DNA of 64,000 bases from Corinectria fuckeliana (GCA_019137255.1 WPDH01000043.1:51359-115358), one strand, 5' to 3'; counted from the first letter of the stretch, positions 1 through 12,082 are shown. Program-made: numbers and translations. Notes: a model not told the origin generated them from the sequence alone.

Positions 1-1090
1 CGGCTGCGACGCCGTCGCTGATGCTGCGGAGACTGTTGCCGCTGCTGGTGAGGGTCGTGGCGAGGCGCGTGGGGAAGAACATGGAGCGTTTGTGGTTGGG
101 TATGTAGATGAGGCCGAAGTCGACGAGCGATACCAGCATGTTCTTACGCTGCTCGGTTAGGGCGTTCGTGTCGTACGGGCGACCGAGCTCCATGCTCGCG
201 AGGACGAAGAGGAAGGACAGCATGTCGGTGGCCTCGAGCCCAGCCTGCTTGTTCGTGTCCATGGCCTCGAGCCAAAGCAGCAGCAGCGTCCACACCTGGG
301 CGTTGGCCTCCTGCAGCAGGAAGGTGAAACCTGCCTGGGTGATGCCGACGTTGCCGTTGGGACGACGGTCGACCAGGCGTCCCGCGACGAGGAGTTCCTT
401 CACGCTCTTATTCGGTCCGGAACTGTCGCCGGCGCTCTTGAACCCGACGCTGGACACGACGAAGTGCAGGATGTCCTCCCAGCGTTTCCGGGCGTAGCGG
501 TCGAGGAAGGGGACGTCGATCTCGGGGGGCACCTGGAGGGTCGAGGGCACGCCGAAGGAGTTGTGGTTGCCGCCGCCGGAGAGGGCGAGGCGGAGCGAGG
601 TTTTGAAGTTGGCCGTCAGCTGCATCTCCTGAGGCCGGTCCTTGGAGGGCGCCGTGATCTGGACGATGTAGAGGACGCGCAGGATGGAGAGGGCCTGGTC
701 CTTTTGCCTAGGTCACGGTCAGAGCTGGTGTGTAGGGAGGACTTTGCCTTTGACGACTCCGCGAGAGGGGCCTGTACCGTTTCGCGCTCGGCTTGACCCA
801 GTCGTCGAGGTCACTGAGCAGTATGGGCTTGGGCATGTAGAGTATGCGCATGACGAAGGTTTTCGCTGGGCAGCCGGGTGTCGCGCATCAGCAAACTGCG
901 TCCCTCCCCCCTCCCCCCTCCCCCCAGGGGGGGAATTTCACGGCGAAGAGGACATACCCAGGTGCGGCAGCATGCGGCGGAAGATGGCAAAGGTCGTCGA
1001 CGGCTGCTGGTACAGCTTCCTAAACGTCGTACCGGGGAGCTTGTCGAGGTACTCGGCGAGCTGGAGCGAGGGCGTGGGACTGACTGACAT
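1..1090 (-). CDS. TFB2: TFIIH subunit Tfb2 (p52 homologue), 5' part, cut by window edge
   Basis: Tfb2 is the subunit of the general transcription and nucleotide-excision-repair factor TFIIH that holds and stimulates the XPB/Ssl2 ATPase in the nucleus. The start at 1090 gives MSVSPTPSLQLAEYLDKLPG, followed by the typical Tfb2 N-terminus (FRKLYQQPSTTFAIFRRMLP). Two introns are supported: 957-866 (GTATGT...CCCAG) and 777-708 (GTACAG...CCTAG). Joining them restores the family blocks AKTFVMRILYMPKPILLSDL, QALSILRVLYIVQ, LLVAGRLVDRRPNGNVGITQ, AGFTFLLQEANAQVWTLLLL and MFFPTRLATTL. About 309 codons are visible; the C-terminal domain that contacts Tfb5 lies beyond base 1. No frame break is seen. It shares a 536-bp divergent upstream region with the thioesterase gene. 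The family call is firm. Confidence 0.93.
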
Positions 1091-1626
1091 GTTGGGCGAC
1101 GGGGGAGCGCGCGGCGCAATAAGTCAGCCAGCGAACAGTCGATGGGAGCTATCTCATGATAGCAGACGGAGAAGACGAGGAGGGAGGGGCCGGCCGGCGG
1201 CGGAGGACACGCGAGGCCTAGCCTGGAAAGTGAGGCGTCGAGGAGAAGCAGCGGTAGAAATCGGGGGGCGTCGTCGTCTAGGTCGGTTGAAGAAGTCGTC
1301 GTGAAGTTCAAAGGGCTTACCAAACAAAGAGGCCGCAGCTCGATGCACAAGTTTAGTTACGCTTGGCGTGAACAAACTTGAATGGGGGCACCGGAAAAGG
1401 GCCGGGTAATTACGTCAGTCCGGGGAGCTTCCCACGACAATGGAAGCCCCGAAAGTGGAGCGCTAATATTCCGTGCTTCCCCGGAGTCTATCCTAGGGCG
1501 GCGGCGGCTCAGCTAGTAGACAGATAGAATATCACCGAGTTGGATTAATTGCACCCATCACAACGCCTAGAGACTTAGGGGATCGGGCTGAAGAACAGAC
1601 AATCCAACCCGCAACCACTGTCAGCC
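1091..1626. promoter_or_regulatory. Divergent promoter region between TFB2 and thioesterase genes
   Basis: This 536-bp gap separates two start codons facing away from each other, so it must hold both promoters. No convincing TATA box is visible. Reading frames crossing 1154-1375 are arginine- and proline-rich and have no recognisable domain, so I treat them as non-coding. Confidence 0.5.
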
Positions 1627-2579
1627 ATGGCTAAGAAGCTCAATCCCACGCAGTTCGTCAAGGCGGTTCGTCATCCCCACTCAGCTCTCATTTGCCTTGG
1701 CTTGTCCCGGCCTGTCTTCATCTAACTCGAGCCAACTAATCACCGCCCGTGAATAGGTGTCGCGATCATTTATGGCCGAGTCCGGCCTGGAGCCGAGGTG
1801 AGTTACCGTCCCTTGCATTTGTGACGAGGCTCTCAGATTAGCCCTATCGCATGGACGATAGATCAGGAAGATGCTTATTGTTGACCAATCCTCATTTATA
1901 GATTGCTAGGACCAGGTGTACGAGACCTCCACACCGCACATAGTGTCGTTTTCCTGACATTGAACTCCTCAGTTTCGAATCCTAGGCGCCACCGAAGGCA
2001 GAGTCGACTTCGAGCTTGACATCCACAGGGACCACACCGTCAGTCGTATGCCGCTTCCGCGTCGCCTCTTCCAAGATGTCTAACCCAGCTCCAGAACCGC
2101 CTCAAGACGATCCACGGCGGCACAATCGCGAGTATGGTCGACCTCGGCGGCTCCCTGGCCGTGGCCTCGACTGGACGTTTTGCAACTGGCGTGTCCACCG
2201 ACTTGAGTGGTACGGCGTTTCTCTCGCACCGACTGCGTCTCTGCATCTCTGACAAAGGCAGTGACCTATCTCAGCCCTGGCGGACGGGAGGGCGACACCC
2301 TGAAGGGCACAGCTATTTGCGACAGGAGTATGTGGTGTTGGAGATTTCGATCCTGAGAAGCGGCACTGACGTGAATGCAGTCGGCAAGACACTGGCGTAT
2401 ACGACAGTGACTTTTACCAACAGCAAGGGCCAGCTGGCTGCCAGAGGAAGTCACACAAAGTAGGTTTCCTTCTCCAACTCTGAAGCAGTCGCTAACTGCA
2501 GGCAAGATATGTGACTGGCACCATGGGTGAGGCCGGGCCGTTCGTAGCCCCCCCAGGAGCCCCCGAGGACGTGGAGTAA
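1627..2579 (+). CDS. PaaI/ACOT13-type hotdog thioesterase
   Basis: Probable acyl-CoA thioesterase of the hotdog fold. The start at 1627 gives MAKKLNPTQFVKA. The best supported exons encode FRILGATEGRVDFELDIHRD, then NRLKTIHGGTIASMVDLGG (the HGGxxxxxxD active-site loop on the central helix), then TYLSPGGREGDTLKGTAICD, then IGKTLAYTTVTF and the end GAPEDVE. Introns that restore frame are about 2042-2096 (GTCAGT...CTCCAG), about 2210-2260 (GTACGG...GGCAG), about 2331-2379 (GTATGT...TGCAG) and about 2459-2506 (GTAGGT...GCAAG). The gene is fragmented into short exons, as usual for this family in fungi. One junction, between the SGLEP exon (ending near 1798) and the exon carrying VYETSTPHI (about 1916-1942), does not join in frame with canonical sites; see findings. 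The family call is solid, the full gene model is not. Confidence 0.8.
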
Positions 2580-2793
2580 GCAATGGGTCAATAACAGCGT
2601 GGCTACATAGACGATAGAGATGCCGATTTCACTCAGAATATATGCAAATTGGCCGGTACAATGAGAAGCAAGCCAACGTACATTAGAGATGGTATCATAC
2701 TGTGTGCAACTATCCTGTCCTATCCAAACTATCGGAACAACCGGCCAAATCATGAACCTTCACCCTTTTTCTCTCCGTAAATCTCGTCAGCGC

Positions 2794-4141
2794 CTATGCT
2801 TTTTCGTAGTACGTCTGAGGGGTAGGTTGGGGAGGAGTCCCATCGGCCTGGTGATTTAGCCCCATTGCAGTCTCGTGAGGCGGAGGTGACATCGTTGGGG
2901 AGACTGGGCTTATAGGGTTGTGCTGCTGTTGAGGAGCGTACTGGGAAGGCGACACGTATTGGTTCTGTGGAACGTAGTATGTTGACTGTTGGTGCTGAGG
3001 CTGCTGTTGCTGATGCACCATGGGCGGAGCTTGGTTTTGAGCGACATTGTAGCCGTAACCCCAAGGCGTCTGCTGGTTGCCCTGGTCGACTGCCATGAAA
3101 GGCTGCTCGCTGGACCAGAGCCCGTTGCTCTTCTTGGAGCCGATGGAGTAGACGAGGCACAGAAGAATGAACTGAGGCCAGACACCAAAGACGACGTCGA
3201 GGATATCGAAATAGCTTTCGTAGAATGGGTCGTCTTGGACATTCTGCAGACTCACCGTGGATGCCATGGCAGCCACCCCATAAACAGTCCGCAGAAGCCA
3301 GAGACCCGCAGACGCGATGAGAATGTTGGAGAACTGTGTAAGCTGTTAACATCCCTCTATAGCAAAGTCAAGTCAGAAAGGGGATTGGCTTACCCGAGTT
3401 ACGCGCGGCTCGGCCCGCGTCTGCATCTTGACCATGATAGATCGAGCAACGACGGCAACAGCGAGGACAAGGAGCAAGACACGGAACGAAAAATCGATCT
3501 GGCGAGAGCTCATAAACTGGCCAGTGAGTTTTTCAGAAGCATCGCCCATATACCCGTCCCCTAGAACAGAGTTGTAGAAGTGAAGACGCAGGCCGAATTG
3601 AGTGACGGCAAGGACTGCGAGGATCACGGCAATGCCATACGAGGCAAACTTGAGGATTTTGTCGCGCGGCGCTGGAATCCCCGATTGGACCATGAGGATG
3701 CCAGTGCTGAGACGTAGGAGCATTAGAAAGACGAGGATGTCGCTGATGGCCTCGAAGATTCGTGCAACGGCAAAGGTGTTGTATTGGGCGAGCGAGAGGG
3801 CTCGAACGACGTCCACGTCGTAGGAATAAGTGAAATCATTCGTGATTCGGGTATAGGCGAGGGTGAGCCCGTAGGCGCAGATGTCCAAGAATATGAAGCT
3901 GTAGGTCAAAGTTAGCGCGCGAACGATTCACTGCGACACGATTCCAAGGAACGGAGGGCAGGACTGACAGCGAGAAACAGCCAAGCGCGCCCTTGAGGTA
4001 CGTGAAGGCTGTGCGGGCGGGATCTCTGCGACGGCGGGCGAGGCAGAGGGAGCAAAAGAAGATGACGATGCAGGGGAGCAGGGTCAAGACCATGAGGGCA
4101 TCGTGAGCGACGTAGTATCGCTCGAATTCGAAGAGCGCCAT
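2794..4141 (-). CDS. Seven-span integral membrane protein with Q/P-rich tail
   Basis: Fungal membrane protein of unknown function, about 408 aa. The start at 4141 (MALFEFERYYVAHDALMVLT) and two introns, 3968-3899 and 3393-3343, give a continuous product. Hydrophobic spans in order: LMVLTLLPCIVIFFCSLCLA; the stretch around GALGCFSLLFIFLDICAYGL; IFEAISDILVFLMLLRL; YGIAVILAVLAVTQFGLRL; FRVLLLVLAVAVVARSIMV; NILIASAGLWLLRTVYGVAA; and ILDVVFGVWPQFILLCLVYS. Seven spans with a short N-terminus and a long cytoplasmic-type tail suggest a receptor-like layout, but I see no signature of Pth11, Ste2/3 or RTA1 proteins. The last 120 residues are rich in Gln, Pro and Tyr and look disordered. No ligand or partner can be inferred. 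Confidence 0.85.
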
Positions 4142-4916
4142 GGCGACAGCTTAGGCGATAAGGTGGCCTTCGTTTTAGTGTGGGCAAATGTCGATGCTTC
4201 AGCCTTCCTTGGCCTTCGTGATAATACGACGTACGTCTGTTACACACACGACAGCCGGGGAGGATCACCACGGACGCCCGCGGCTTGCAGGCAGGGAACG
4301 GTAGGAATGTCGCAAATTGCCCAGAATTTCCAGTTAAGGAAGGATGGAAGGAACGTAGGATCGCCACGGGAAAATACTTGAAGGGAAGGGCTCAGAGACA
4401 AGAACGAGAGCGCAGACGGAGGAGGGGTGGGATGTGATACGTCTGTGGTATATTGCCCGACCGCCTCATAACAATGTCCTTATCCTGCCGCGTCCAGCCA
4501 AGACCGCTTCGCGCCCAACCATACCTCAACCTTTGAATCAATGTACCTCTTAAGCAGATGGGGCTGGAGACCGCGACGGCCCAACCAAGAGGCCGTCGCG
4601 GGATGCCGTCGCAGGGCTCAGACACGGCGCCAAGACACGGAGCATCTTGGCTCACAGAAATCCGAAAACCCATCGAGGCGCAACCGACAGCGCAACCAAT
4701 AGCCAGTCGCCCAGGCCCTCTGTAGCAGGGATGTCCTGGACCCCTTGCCCCGGAGCCCACTTCAGCCGCTCGCAGCTGGTGCGTTAGTGAGGCGCCATCG
4801 TCGGCACCGCCTCTCTGAGGCGCTATAACGCTGCGGCCATTGGTGCCTGGGGAGAGGTGCGGCGGAGGCGGAGGCGGAGGCTCCCCAACAAAGGTGATGG
4901 ATGGGTTTCACTGTTC

Positions 4917-4945
4917 ACACGCTTACACGCTTACACACTCACACG
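4917..4945. repeat. Short tandem repeat (ACACGCTT-like)
   Basis: About three imperfect copies of an 8-bp unit are visible directly in the sequence, in non-coding DNA. Confidence 0.7.
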
Positions 4946-5183
4946 TTGGGCCTTCTGCGCGTCGGCATCGTGATGCCGTGTTAGACGCTCTCTTAATTTA
5001 AGCTCAACTACCATCTCGAACTTGCTCTTTCATTGGGATAGCTTATAAAAATGTCCCGTTGTTCTCTGACCAGTGGCCAGACTCCATCTTGTCATACACA
5101 CCGACGAGCCAACTGTTTTCTCGCTCAGCCTTAATCGCGAGGGGGTAGACTAACTAGGTACCCCAGGGTGCTCGGAGGCTATT

Positions 5184-5197
5184 ACGAAGTACTTCGT
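5184..5197. repeat. Perfect 14-bp palindrome
   Basis: ACGAAGTACTTCGT equals its own reverse complement. Shorter relatives (TACGAAGTA or TACTTCGTA) recur at 10173, 17362 and 35435, all outside exons. Confidence 0.85.
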
Positions 5198-6372
5198 TAG
5201 TACCCCACCCACTCTTTCACCATGCGTGCAGAACCTCGACCGCAGCCGTATTTCTCGGCGGAGGACTCTGTAGCAACAGAAGCACCTGTGTGGAGACATA
5301 TGAGGAGCTGCGGCGAGCAGGGTATATTACGGGCGATTCGCACAAGGCACAACTTAGCTTCTATAACATCACTACACCTTGTTAGAGCGTTATAGAGTTT
5401 AGGCGTTGGAGAGTTAGGGCATTAAGTAGAGCATAGCGAATCGGGACTGCGATAAGTGAACGATGCAGTAAGAAGTGTGAGTTTACAGCCCAAATAAATA
5501 TATGGTCCAGCCTGAACAGCACAACTCTTCTGTATTTTGTAATGTTCTCTAGCGTAAGCGGTTAGAATAACATCCCCGACTTTCTGTCTAACTGTCGAAG
5601 GAGGATCCATGAAAACCGCGAGATTCACACTCATGAGTCGAGTTTCTGTCGCCGAAGCACGAAAACCCCAAATTTAATAATCTCTGTGCTATTTTGAACT
5701 CGGCCAACGGATTGGGGTCGAAAGGTAATCCATCGCCCCCGGGCATCGGAGCCGGCGGGGGGCGGGGTGGTTCACGATCTATTATCCAACAGCCTGCGGA
5801 ATGGACAGCGGGGCATTGGTCGAGACGGCTAATTGCAAGGCGACATTGAGATTGCAGACAAAGCAGCGTCTAGATAGCCATAGAAAAAGAGACACTCAAT
5901 TTTCTAGATTAGTTGCAAGTGGTATGAACATTCCATGCCGCCCTGGACAAACAATCATCATCATCTCAAAGATCCCAGCTAAAGCGAACGAACTACGCCA
6001 TGGACAACCGCAGTTTCACATTCCTTTCCTTACTTACAACCCCCTCGCCTACCAAAAAAACGGTCTCCCGCAACGCTAACGGGCCTGAGAGGGCTGTCGC
6101 GTGGTCGCTATACCGGTCATCTCAATGACGTCACATGCGCTCGCCCTCGACACCACGACATGATGAGCATGACGACGTCACGACTCTGCAACAAAGAACA
6201 AGAAATCTAGGCAGGACTCCGGGCCCGCGCTGGCCTCATAAAAGCGTCTTGAAATCCCACCTTCGCCAATCTGAAGCAAGTTCACGCCAACTTTTAACCC
6301 CCCCTCCCCAAAAAGAAGACACCCTAACACGCCCAACAAATAACCCCCAAAAAACACCAACACTCGCCCATC

Positions 6373-6756
6373 ATGGCCATCACCTCTGCGGTCTCCGACT
6401 TCGTCAAGTCCATCTACGAGCTCTTCGCCTCGGTCTTCGGGACCATCTACGCCATCATCCACTCCACCATCTCGGCCTGCCTGAGCTTCATCTCTGGAAT
6501 CTTCACCCTCGTAGGCGACGTTGTCACCGGGCTGGTCGATGTCGCCGGCGGCGTGGGCAAGTTTGTCGCTGGTACGTGTTCTCCCACTCACCTATTCCTC
6601 CCAGGCTGTTTCTTGCCATTTATCTAGTGATGATGCTGATGCCGGACTTCTCTAGGCAACATCGTGCTCATCTCCGTCGGCGCAATCGCTGCCTTTGCCT
6701 TCGTCCGGTACACGGCGCAGGGACGACAGCTCGCCGAAGGGAAGAAGGTCCAGTAA
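6373..6756 (+). CDS. Small hydrophobic membrane protein (99 aa)
   Basis: Two exons joined by an intron at 6572-6655 (GTACGT...TCTAG) encode 99 residues starting MAITSAVSDFVKSIYELFAS. The first 65 residues form a long amphipathic to hydrophobic stretch (YAIIHSTISACLSFISGIFT, LVGDVVTGLVDVAGGVGKFV). Exon 2 adds a short span (GNIVLISVGAIAAFAFVRYT) and a basic tail ending EGKKVQ. I recognise it as a type of small conserved Pezizomycotina protein of unknown function. The length, the splice sites and the GC-rich third positions all support a real gene. It likely sits in a membrane; the compartment cannot be told. Confidence 0.8.
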
Positions 6757-7857
6757 AGGGGGCCATATCTGCGTGGCCTTTGCGCGGTGCAATAGGCCAT
6801 GGATACGGTATGGATGAGTTCATGGGGGAATGCTTGCACAGGCACTATTAAACGATACCCGATTCTATTCGTTAGTTGGATCCGTTACGGTTCTGAAAGT
6901 AGGAAGGTTAGATGACACCCAACAAAGCCAGTACTTAGACTAGGCCGTGCATTTTCTTCACCTTGCTTGTCGTGAATTAGTGAGCGTGACCAAAGTTTCA
7001 TCTTCACCTCCATCTCCGTTCTTGGGTACCACATGTTCAAACTGTCGACGTCGCATGACTGGCTGTGTTCCATGGTGGATAACAAACACTGTCTTAGGAT
7101 GGGCCGCTAAGCTGCCAGTTGATCCAATCTGTAGATACAAATGACTATAGGTCTGGGTACCGCGGCTAGCAGAACCCAGCCCAACTGGACGTACTAATTA
7201 ATTTGTGGTGGAGTTGATCGCAACTTGTGATCTGATCATGACGGTTGAGCAACGTTAGCATACGCCAGCTCCTTGTTACATGACTCAAGTTGAGTTTAGC
7301 CGTCTTGCAAGCACACACTCGAGAAGCTCTTCCATCAACCTTAGAAGTATTGTTTTTAAATATATGTCTGGAATCATCATATGGATCGTTACTGATATTG
7401 CCGTTTCCATCATTATTTGCGCCCAAAGCTCATTTCAAAACAGAACCTGCCCGGTTCGATCGATCCGCCGCGAAGTTGAATCATAGGCCTCAAAATCCTG
7501 TAAATACGTTTCTATCATTTCCAAGCTGTTGTTACACTCCTTTCGTAAATGTATCCAACCATGAGCTGCTTGTTTGGTGGCAGGTTGCGTTCCTTTCCTA
7601 ACGCACATCGTAGTTTGGCTCACTCCTCTGTTGGTCTGACTCCTGGCCGACGCAGAAGAGGTAATCCCATCAATTTCAGATCGCTGCCACATTCGTCTTT
7701 CATTCATCCATATCCGCGTGTATGCATTTGTGTCGTAGTGTCCACTCAGGTCAGGGTCTTGAGCATGGCTCGCACGAGCCCGGGAGGAGGTCCTGCAATA
7801 TCCAGGTCAGCCCGCCGCTCCCAAAAACCCAAACCGGTGATCAAACAAGGCGCACCT
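6757..7857. other. Intergenic, 1.1 kb, no gene seen
   Basis: Lies between convergent genes. The frames here (up to 202 aa running into 8157 on the plus strand) are mostly antisense to the RS/RD-rich gene or lack any domain. I see nothing else supportable. Confidence 0.5.
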
Positions 7858-9650
7858 TCATCGGTATTTCGGCACGCTGATGGACATCCTACCTTTCTTG
7901 TCCTTCTCGATCCGCGGTGGCTTACGGTGCTCAACCACCTTCTCCACTTGCTCCTCATAGATTACAACCTGTCCATCAGGAAGTCGCTCAGCGCGAACCA
8001 TTTCTCGGTTTGGGGCACCGCCTTTGGGACGGTGTGCCAGCTCACGCTCCAGAGCCCGAATCTCGGCGCGAAGTTCATGACCACCTCGAGACCGAGAACG
8101 CGAACGTTCGAACAAAGCCACGGGTCCCGCAGACTTGCGGCGGCGGCGGCGGCTTGAGTGGCTGCGCGTGTCCCAGCTCGACGCGCTGCTAGCCCGGCTG
8201 GGAGAGTAATCGCGAATATACGTTTCCTCTTCCCAAGTCTCTTCCGGCGGGCCAGCCTCGATGATGACTGGAGCTTGAGGAGGAGGGGGTCCATAGTTTC
8301 TCATTAGGGGCGGGGGCCCGTCGTTTCTCATGAGAGGTGGGGGCGCGGGCGCAGGTGCTGGTGCGGGAGCGGGAGCAGGAGCGGCAACGGGCGGTGGCGG
8401 AGGTTGCTGCTCCCTCTGAGCCTCCGGTGGAGGAGCCGGTCTCGATTCTTCAGGGGGTGGTCTAATTTCGGGTGCCGGCGCAGGTGCCAGCGGAGAAGCT
8501 TTCTGCGTGGCCGGAGGCGGAGCAGGAAGCGCGGCAACAGGGCCCTTAGGAGGGGGAGCTCGAGAAGCGAGAATTTCCATCTCGACTGTACGTTGTGTGT
8601 TAGTCCTGTGATGTGGGGGGGGGGGGGTAAGCCCGTGTTTTGCTTACCCTTCTTATAGTCCTCGCTGACTTTGAGAAGCTCATCAATGTTGTCCTGTCCG
8701 AGGGCCTTCTGCACAATGATGGTGTTCCCCTATTCACGGTTAGGCTACATATCATGAGAGCATTAGGTAACCGAGCTCACCTCTTCAAAGAACGGGTATT
8801 CCAGGTCAATAAGAGCCCGCTTGGAGACCAGCTTGGAGGGGATGCGAGTCTTGCCCTTCTTAGGATACTCGCTCCGCACAGTGGTGCCTCCGCTGCTGCT
8901 AGAGGACCGACTGGAGGTGGAGGATGAGACGGAGCTGCTTCTGTGAGACCGGGTTCGAGTAGAAAAGGAGTCCCGGCTGTGATCACGGCGTTTTCGGGTT
9001 CGGGTGTATTCCCGCTCGCGGACACGCTCAGGTGGTGGCTGGAAGTCGTCGTCGCCGAAGTGACTGGGCTCGGCGGTCTTGAGGTCATCGTAGAATCCTT
9101 GGTCAGGGTAGCGGGAGGGTGGAGGCAGGCCGCGAGCCTTTGGGAGAGGGATGGGAGTGTAGGGAGGAGCCCGGTAATCGTCGCGCCGGATATCCTCGCG
9201 CCGGGCGGGAGGACCATACTCCTCGTGCTCGCGAAAGATGTGACCTGGGCGACGATCAAAGGTGTCAAGAGAAGATTGGCGGCGCAGGAAACCAGGCCTG
9301 CGAGGGGGAGAGGCACGACGAGGAAAGTCGCGCTCTCGCTCCCTTTCCATTACTGGGGGGGCTCGGCGAGCAGGTTCAGGGCTAAGAGGCTCGCGACGAG
9401 GTCGTGGCTCTTCAGGGTAGTAACGGCGGTCGCGAACGACGTCATCGTCGTCGAAAGAGCGGTTGAAGCGACGTTCCTGTCGATCGTCTCCGCGATCATC
9501 TCCGCGATCATCTCCGCGATCAGGACCACCTCGTCCGCCGCGCATCCATGGCCGGTCATCATCGCCCCGAGACTGTTCTCGGGACTGATCACGGTCACGG
9601 TCACGGCTGCGCTCGTATAGGAAGCGATCACGATCCCAGCGTTCGCCCAT
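7858..9650 (-). CDS. RS/RD-rich disordered protein with conserved C-terminal block
   Basis: About 559 aa from three exons (introns 8780-8730 and 8647-8586). The N-terminal half is highly charged: MGERWDRDRFLYERSRDRDR, three RGDD repeats, then RS and poly-Ser tracts (SSSVSSSTSSRSSSSSGG). The middle holds a short ordered block spanning the first splice site, ALIDLEYPFFEE then GNTIIVQKALGQDNIDELLK, which is the most conserved-looking element. A proline/alanine linker (PAPAPAPAPAP) and a second RS patch follow. The C-terminal region includes EIRALERELAHRPKGG, ERLPDGQVVIYEEQVEKVV and the end GRMSISVPKYR. This architecture is a known uncharacterised Pezizomycotina family. The RS/RD composition hints at a nuclear RNA-related role, but that is inference only. 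The first intron shows a clean GTGAGC donor. Intron 2 contains a 13-base C run (G run on the + strand). Confidence 0.85.
8615..8627. repeat. Homopolymer G run (13)
   Basis: Thirteen consecutive G on the + strand, inside intron 2 of the RS/RD-rich gene, so it does not affect the protein. Such runs are prone to sequencing error. Confidence 0.9.
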
Positions 9651-12082
9651 TGTGGATGGCGTTGGTATGGTGTTGAGAGTACACGCAGAGTATAGCCGTA
9701 GTAGTGAAGGGTGAATGGGTATTGGATTAGTGTAAGTCCGAGGACCCAGAGTTGTGGTTGAAGTGCGAGGAAGATGGTAGGAGGAGCGTGTGGGAGAGAA
9801 AAAGAAGAGGAGAAGATGGTGGTGGTGGGTAGACAGATGATCAAGAAGAGAAGGAGGAGCAAGGGAGCAAAGGCAATGGCGCCCAGATGACGGATGATGG
9901 GAGATGGGGGAGGGGGAGGGGGCGCAATAGGAGATGACTGTGTGTGGATGATGACGTTTTCTGGCAGGACGCCCCGCTCGCCGCTATATTTTTGGGCGGA
10001 AGATTCCAGTGGCTGGCAGTGCGCTGGTAGCTTGTGACCCCGCTGCAAGGGTTCCAGGTTCCCCTAGGGTGTCCGTCTGAGCCTCTAAGGTCTTCGGGTG
10101 GCCACTGTGCGCAGTTCAGCAGCCTCGGTGGGGTGGTGTCGGGTTGCTGACCGGTGCTTGTGATAGGGCATCTACTTCGTACGGCGGGCTCTATCTTGGA
10201 ACTCGAGGTTCTTGTGCTGCGAGACACACTGATGACGAGCAGGAGTTGCACTCGCAGCTGTTGAGACGAACTGTCAGTATCAGAGCCCAACGCCAGAGCC
10301 AGTCAGGAGCTGTTGGGCCCAGTCGACGCCTCAGTACAAAAACCATTATGTTGTGCTGTTGCGTCCTTTCGCCGAGCGATTCCGATGCCTTCCTCTTCCC
10401 GCGGTGCCCAAGCCAAGTGGGGGATGCGACCCAAAGCCGGATTTTTTTGTTGACCAGGATGAGGCCTCGTGAGGCTTGGGATACCAGGCTTGCTAGGACA
10501 GGGGGGGGGGGGGGGACGCCGCATCGTAGGGTGTTAGTATGCTAAGGCAGTGAGATAGAGCAAAACCTTCCATGCGAAGGATTCTTCGCGTTGAGGACCC
10601 GAGACTTGACGATGTGATACCAAATTAAAATCAGCTATATCGCCTTAGTTGGCTCGTGATATTCCTTCTTACCCTCGAGTCCCCGAACCAAGTCGAGGCT
10701 GTCACTATTGTAAGTACCCATTATTATTGCTCACCGTATCCATAACAGCCCCCCCCGTCACAAACACCAAAAGCACATGCAACAGGGCCATCCCTTGGAA
10801 CTCTTAGACACCTCATCGAGACTTTTGACGCACCATCCTCGTCGTTTCAACTCGTTTGCATTGCTTGTACCCCCCGTTTCGTCAACCGTTTCGTCAACAT
10901 CCGCCGCTCAGGCAGCCATATCCCGCCGATGCCTGGTTTCTCCAACTTTGGCCACAACCTCTCTTCGATTCCGGCGCTACCAGCTCCTCGCCGGTAACGC
11001 AAGGGGAAAATTAGGTGGAGTTGCGCTGCCACTTGACTTACTGCGCAGCACCATCCTGGTGATTCTGGAACATGCACCGCTTCTTTGTCCTGCATTATCT
11101 GGCCCTACGAGAGGTCCCCCATCTCATCAAGCCGTGGTCAAGTAGCCGAGTTCCCTGTCGGAGTCGCCGCACCAAGGAACTGCCGTGTCCTGTATAATGA
11201 TGTCATATGTCCAACCGCCGTATCTGGTTGGCACCCCACCACGTAACGTCGGCATTCTCAGGATCGTCAGAGTGGGATGCCTTTCTCGTCCGAACACCGA
11301 TGCTTCTCCATCCCCGGAATAGATAATCTCTAAGTTTGGAGCTTGGAACCCCTGGACCGATCGTCGAGAGTCTCTCGGTTGGGCCCGAATGTTGGGCAAC
11401 TCTCCGCAGGTACGTACCCAACTTGTTCCTGGCCGTTGTTCGTGGCCGTCGAGATCCAAATTCTCCGGTCAGTTACATCAACAGCCCAACAAGCCACAGT
11501 CCCCAGGGTCGACGCCATCACTGCATCATCCTGATGGCCTCCTGGCCTGGCCAAGACCAATCCAGCAAGCCATTCCGCCGGTTGGCTATTCTTACGTCAA
11601 GAGGCAGGCCATTGGCGCGCGCAATCACCCCAGCTAAAGCTCTCACTGTCTATCTCCATCAGCTAACAGCTGGTCTTGCTTGGAGAACCCTAGCCTTGTT
11701 ATGGTGGAGCTCACCGAACTTCTCCTTACCTTGCTCACCTTTCTGTAATTATGGACTCGATACGGAGTATGCTTTGCCAAGTTCGCTTGCTCTAATTGAG
11801 CTTGGCGCACAGAATCAGAAACCTACATAATAGTTAGTTGTCCAACGCCAGTCTCGAAAAACAGGTCACACATTGCACGTTTCAGGCTCCACGGAATTTG
11901 CGACTTCCAAGCGGTTTATGATTTTGAAATTTGTTTCTTAGATTGCCTACCTGCTCGGTCCATGCTTAAAAGGGCCCGGCTGTCCCGTGCTCGTGTTCTA
12001 GTAATGTAGCCGATAAACGCCGCCGAAGGTGTCCAACCCTTATATATTCTCATGTACTATCACGCACATATGGCCTCCCTAC
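9651..12082. other. Intergenic, 2.4 kb, no gene seen
   Basis: Upstream DNA of the RS/RD-rich gene, with a pyrimidine-rich stretch on the minus strand at about 9651-9960 that is probably its 5' leader, followed by spacer. It holds a 15-base G run at 10501-10515. Frames up to 232 aa (9350-10048, minus) overlap coding DNA in the wrong frame or are low complexity. The 164-aa frame at 11336-11830 has no recognisable motif. Confidence 0.5.
10501..10515. repeat. Homopolymer G run (15)
   Basis: Fifteen consecutive G in intergenic DNA; directly visible. Confidence 0.9.

Larger units (their letters stand above)
4142..6372. other. Intergenic, 2.2 kb, no gene seen
   Basis: Upstream DNA of the seven-span gene (reading left) and of the small hydrophobic protein gene (reading right). 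It holds a short tandem run of ACACGCTT-type units near 4917-4945, a GGCGGA repeat near 4862-4880, and a perfect 14-bp palindrome at 5184-5197. The longest frames (122 aa at 4392-4760 and 92 aa at 5801-6079) have no recognisable domain or splice partner. Confidence 0.6.

Noticed and set aside
811..1350. 179-aa minus-strand frame
   Set aside because: It spans intron 1, exon 1 and the upstream DNA of TFB2 in another frame; no domain.
7450..7480. tRNA B-box-like GGTTCGATC
   Set aside because: No matching A box or cloverleaf arms around it; no tRNA could be folded.
9350..10048. 232-aa minus-strand frame
   Set aside because: Mostly leader and wrong-frame reading of the RS/RD-rich gene; Leu/Pro/Thr-rich translation of C/T tracts.
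11336..11830. 164-aa plus-strand frame
   Set aside because: No recognisable motif, no coding-like third-position bias.
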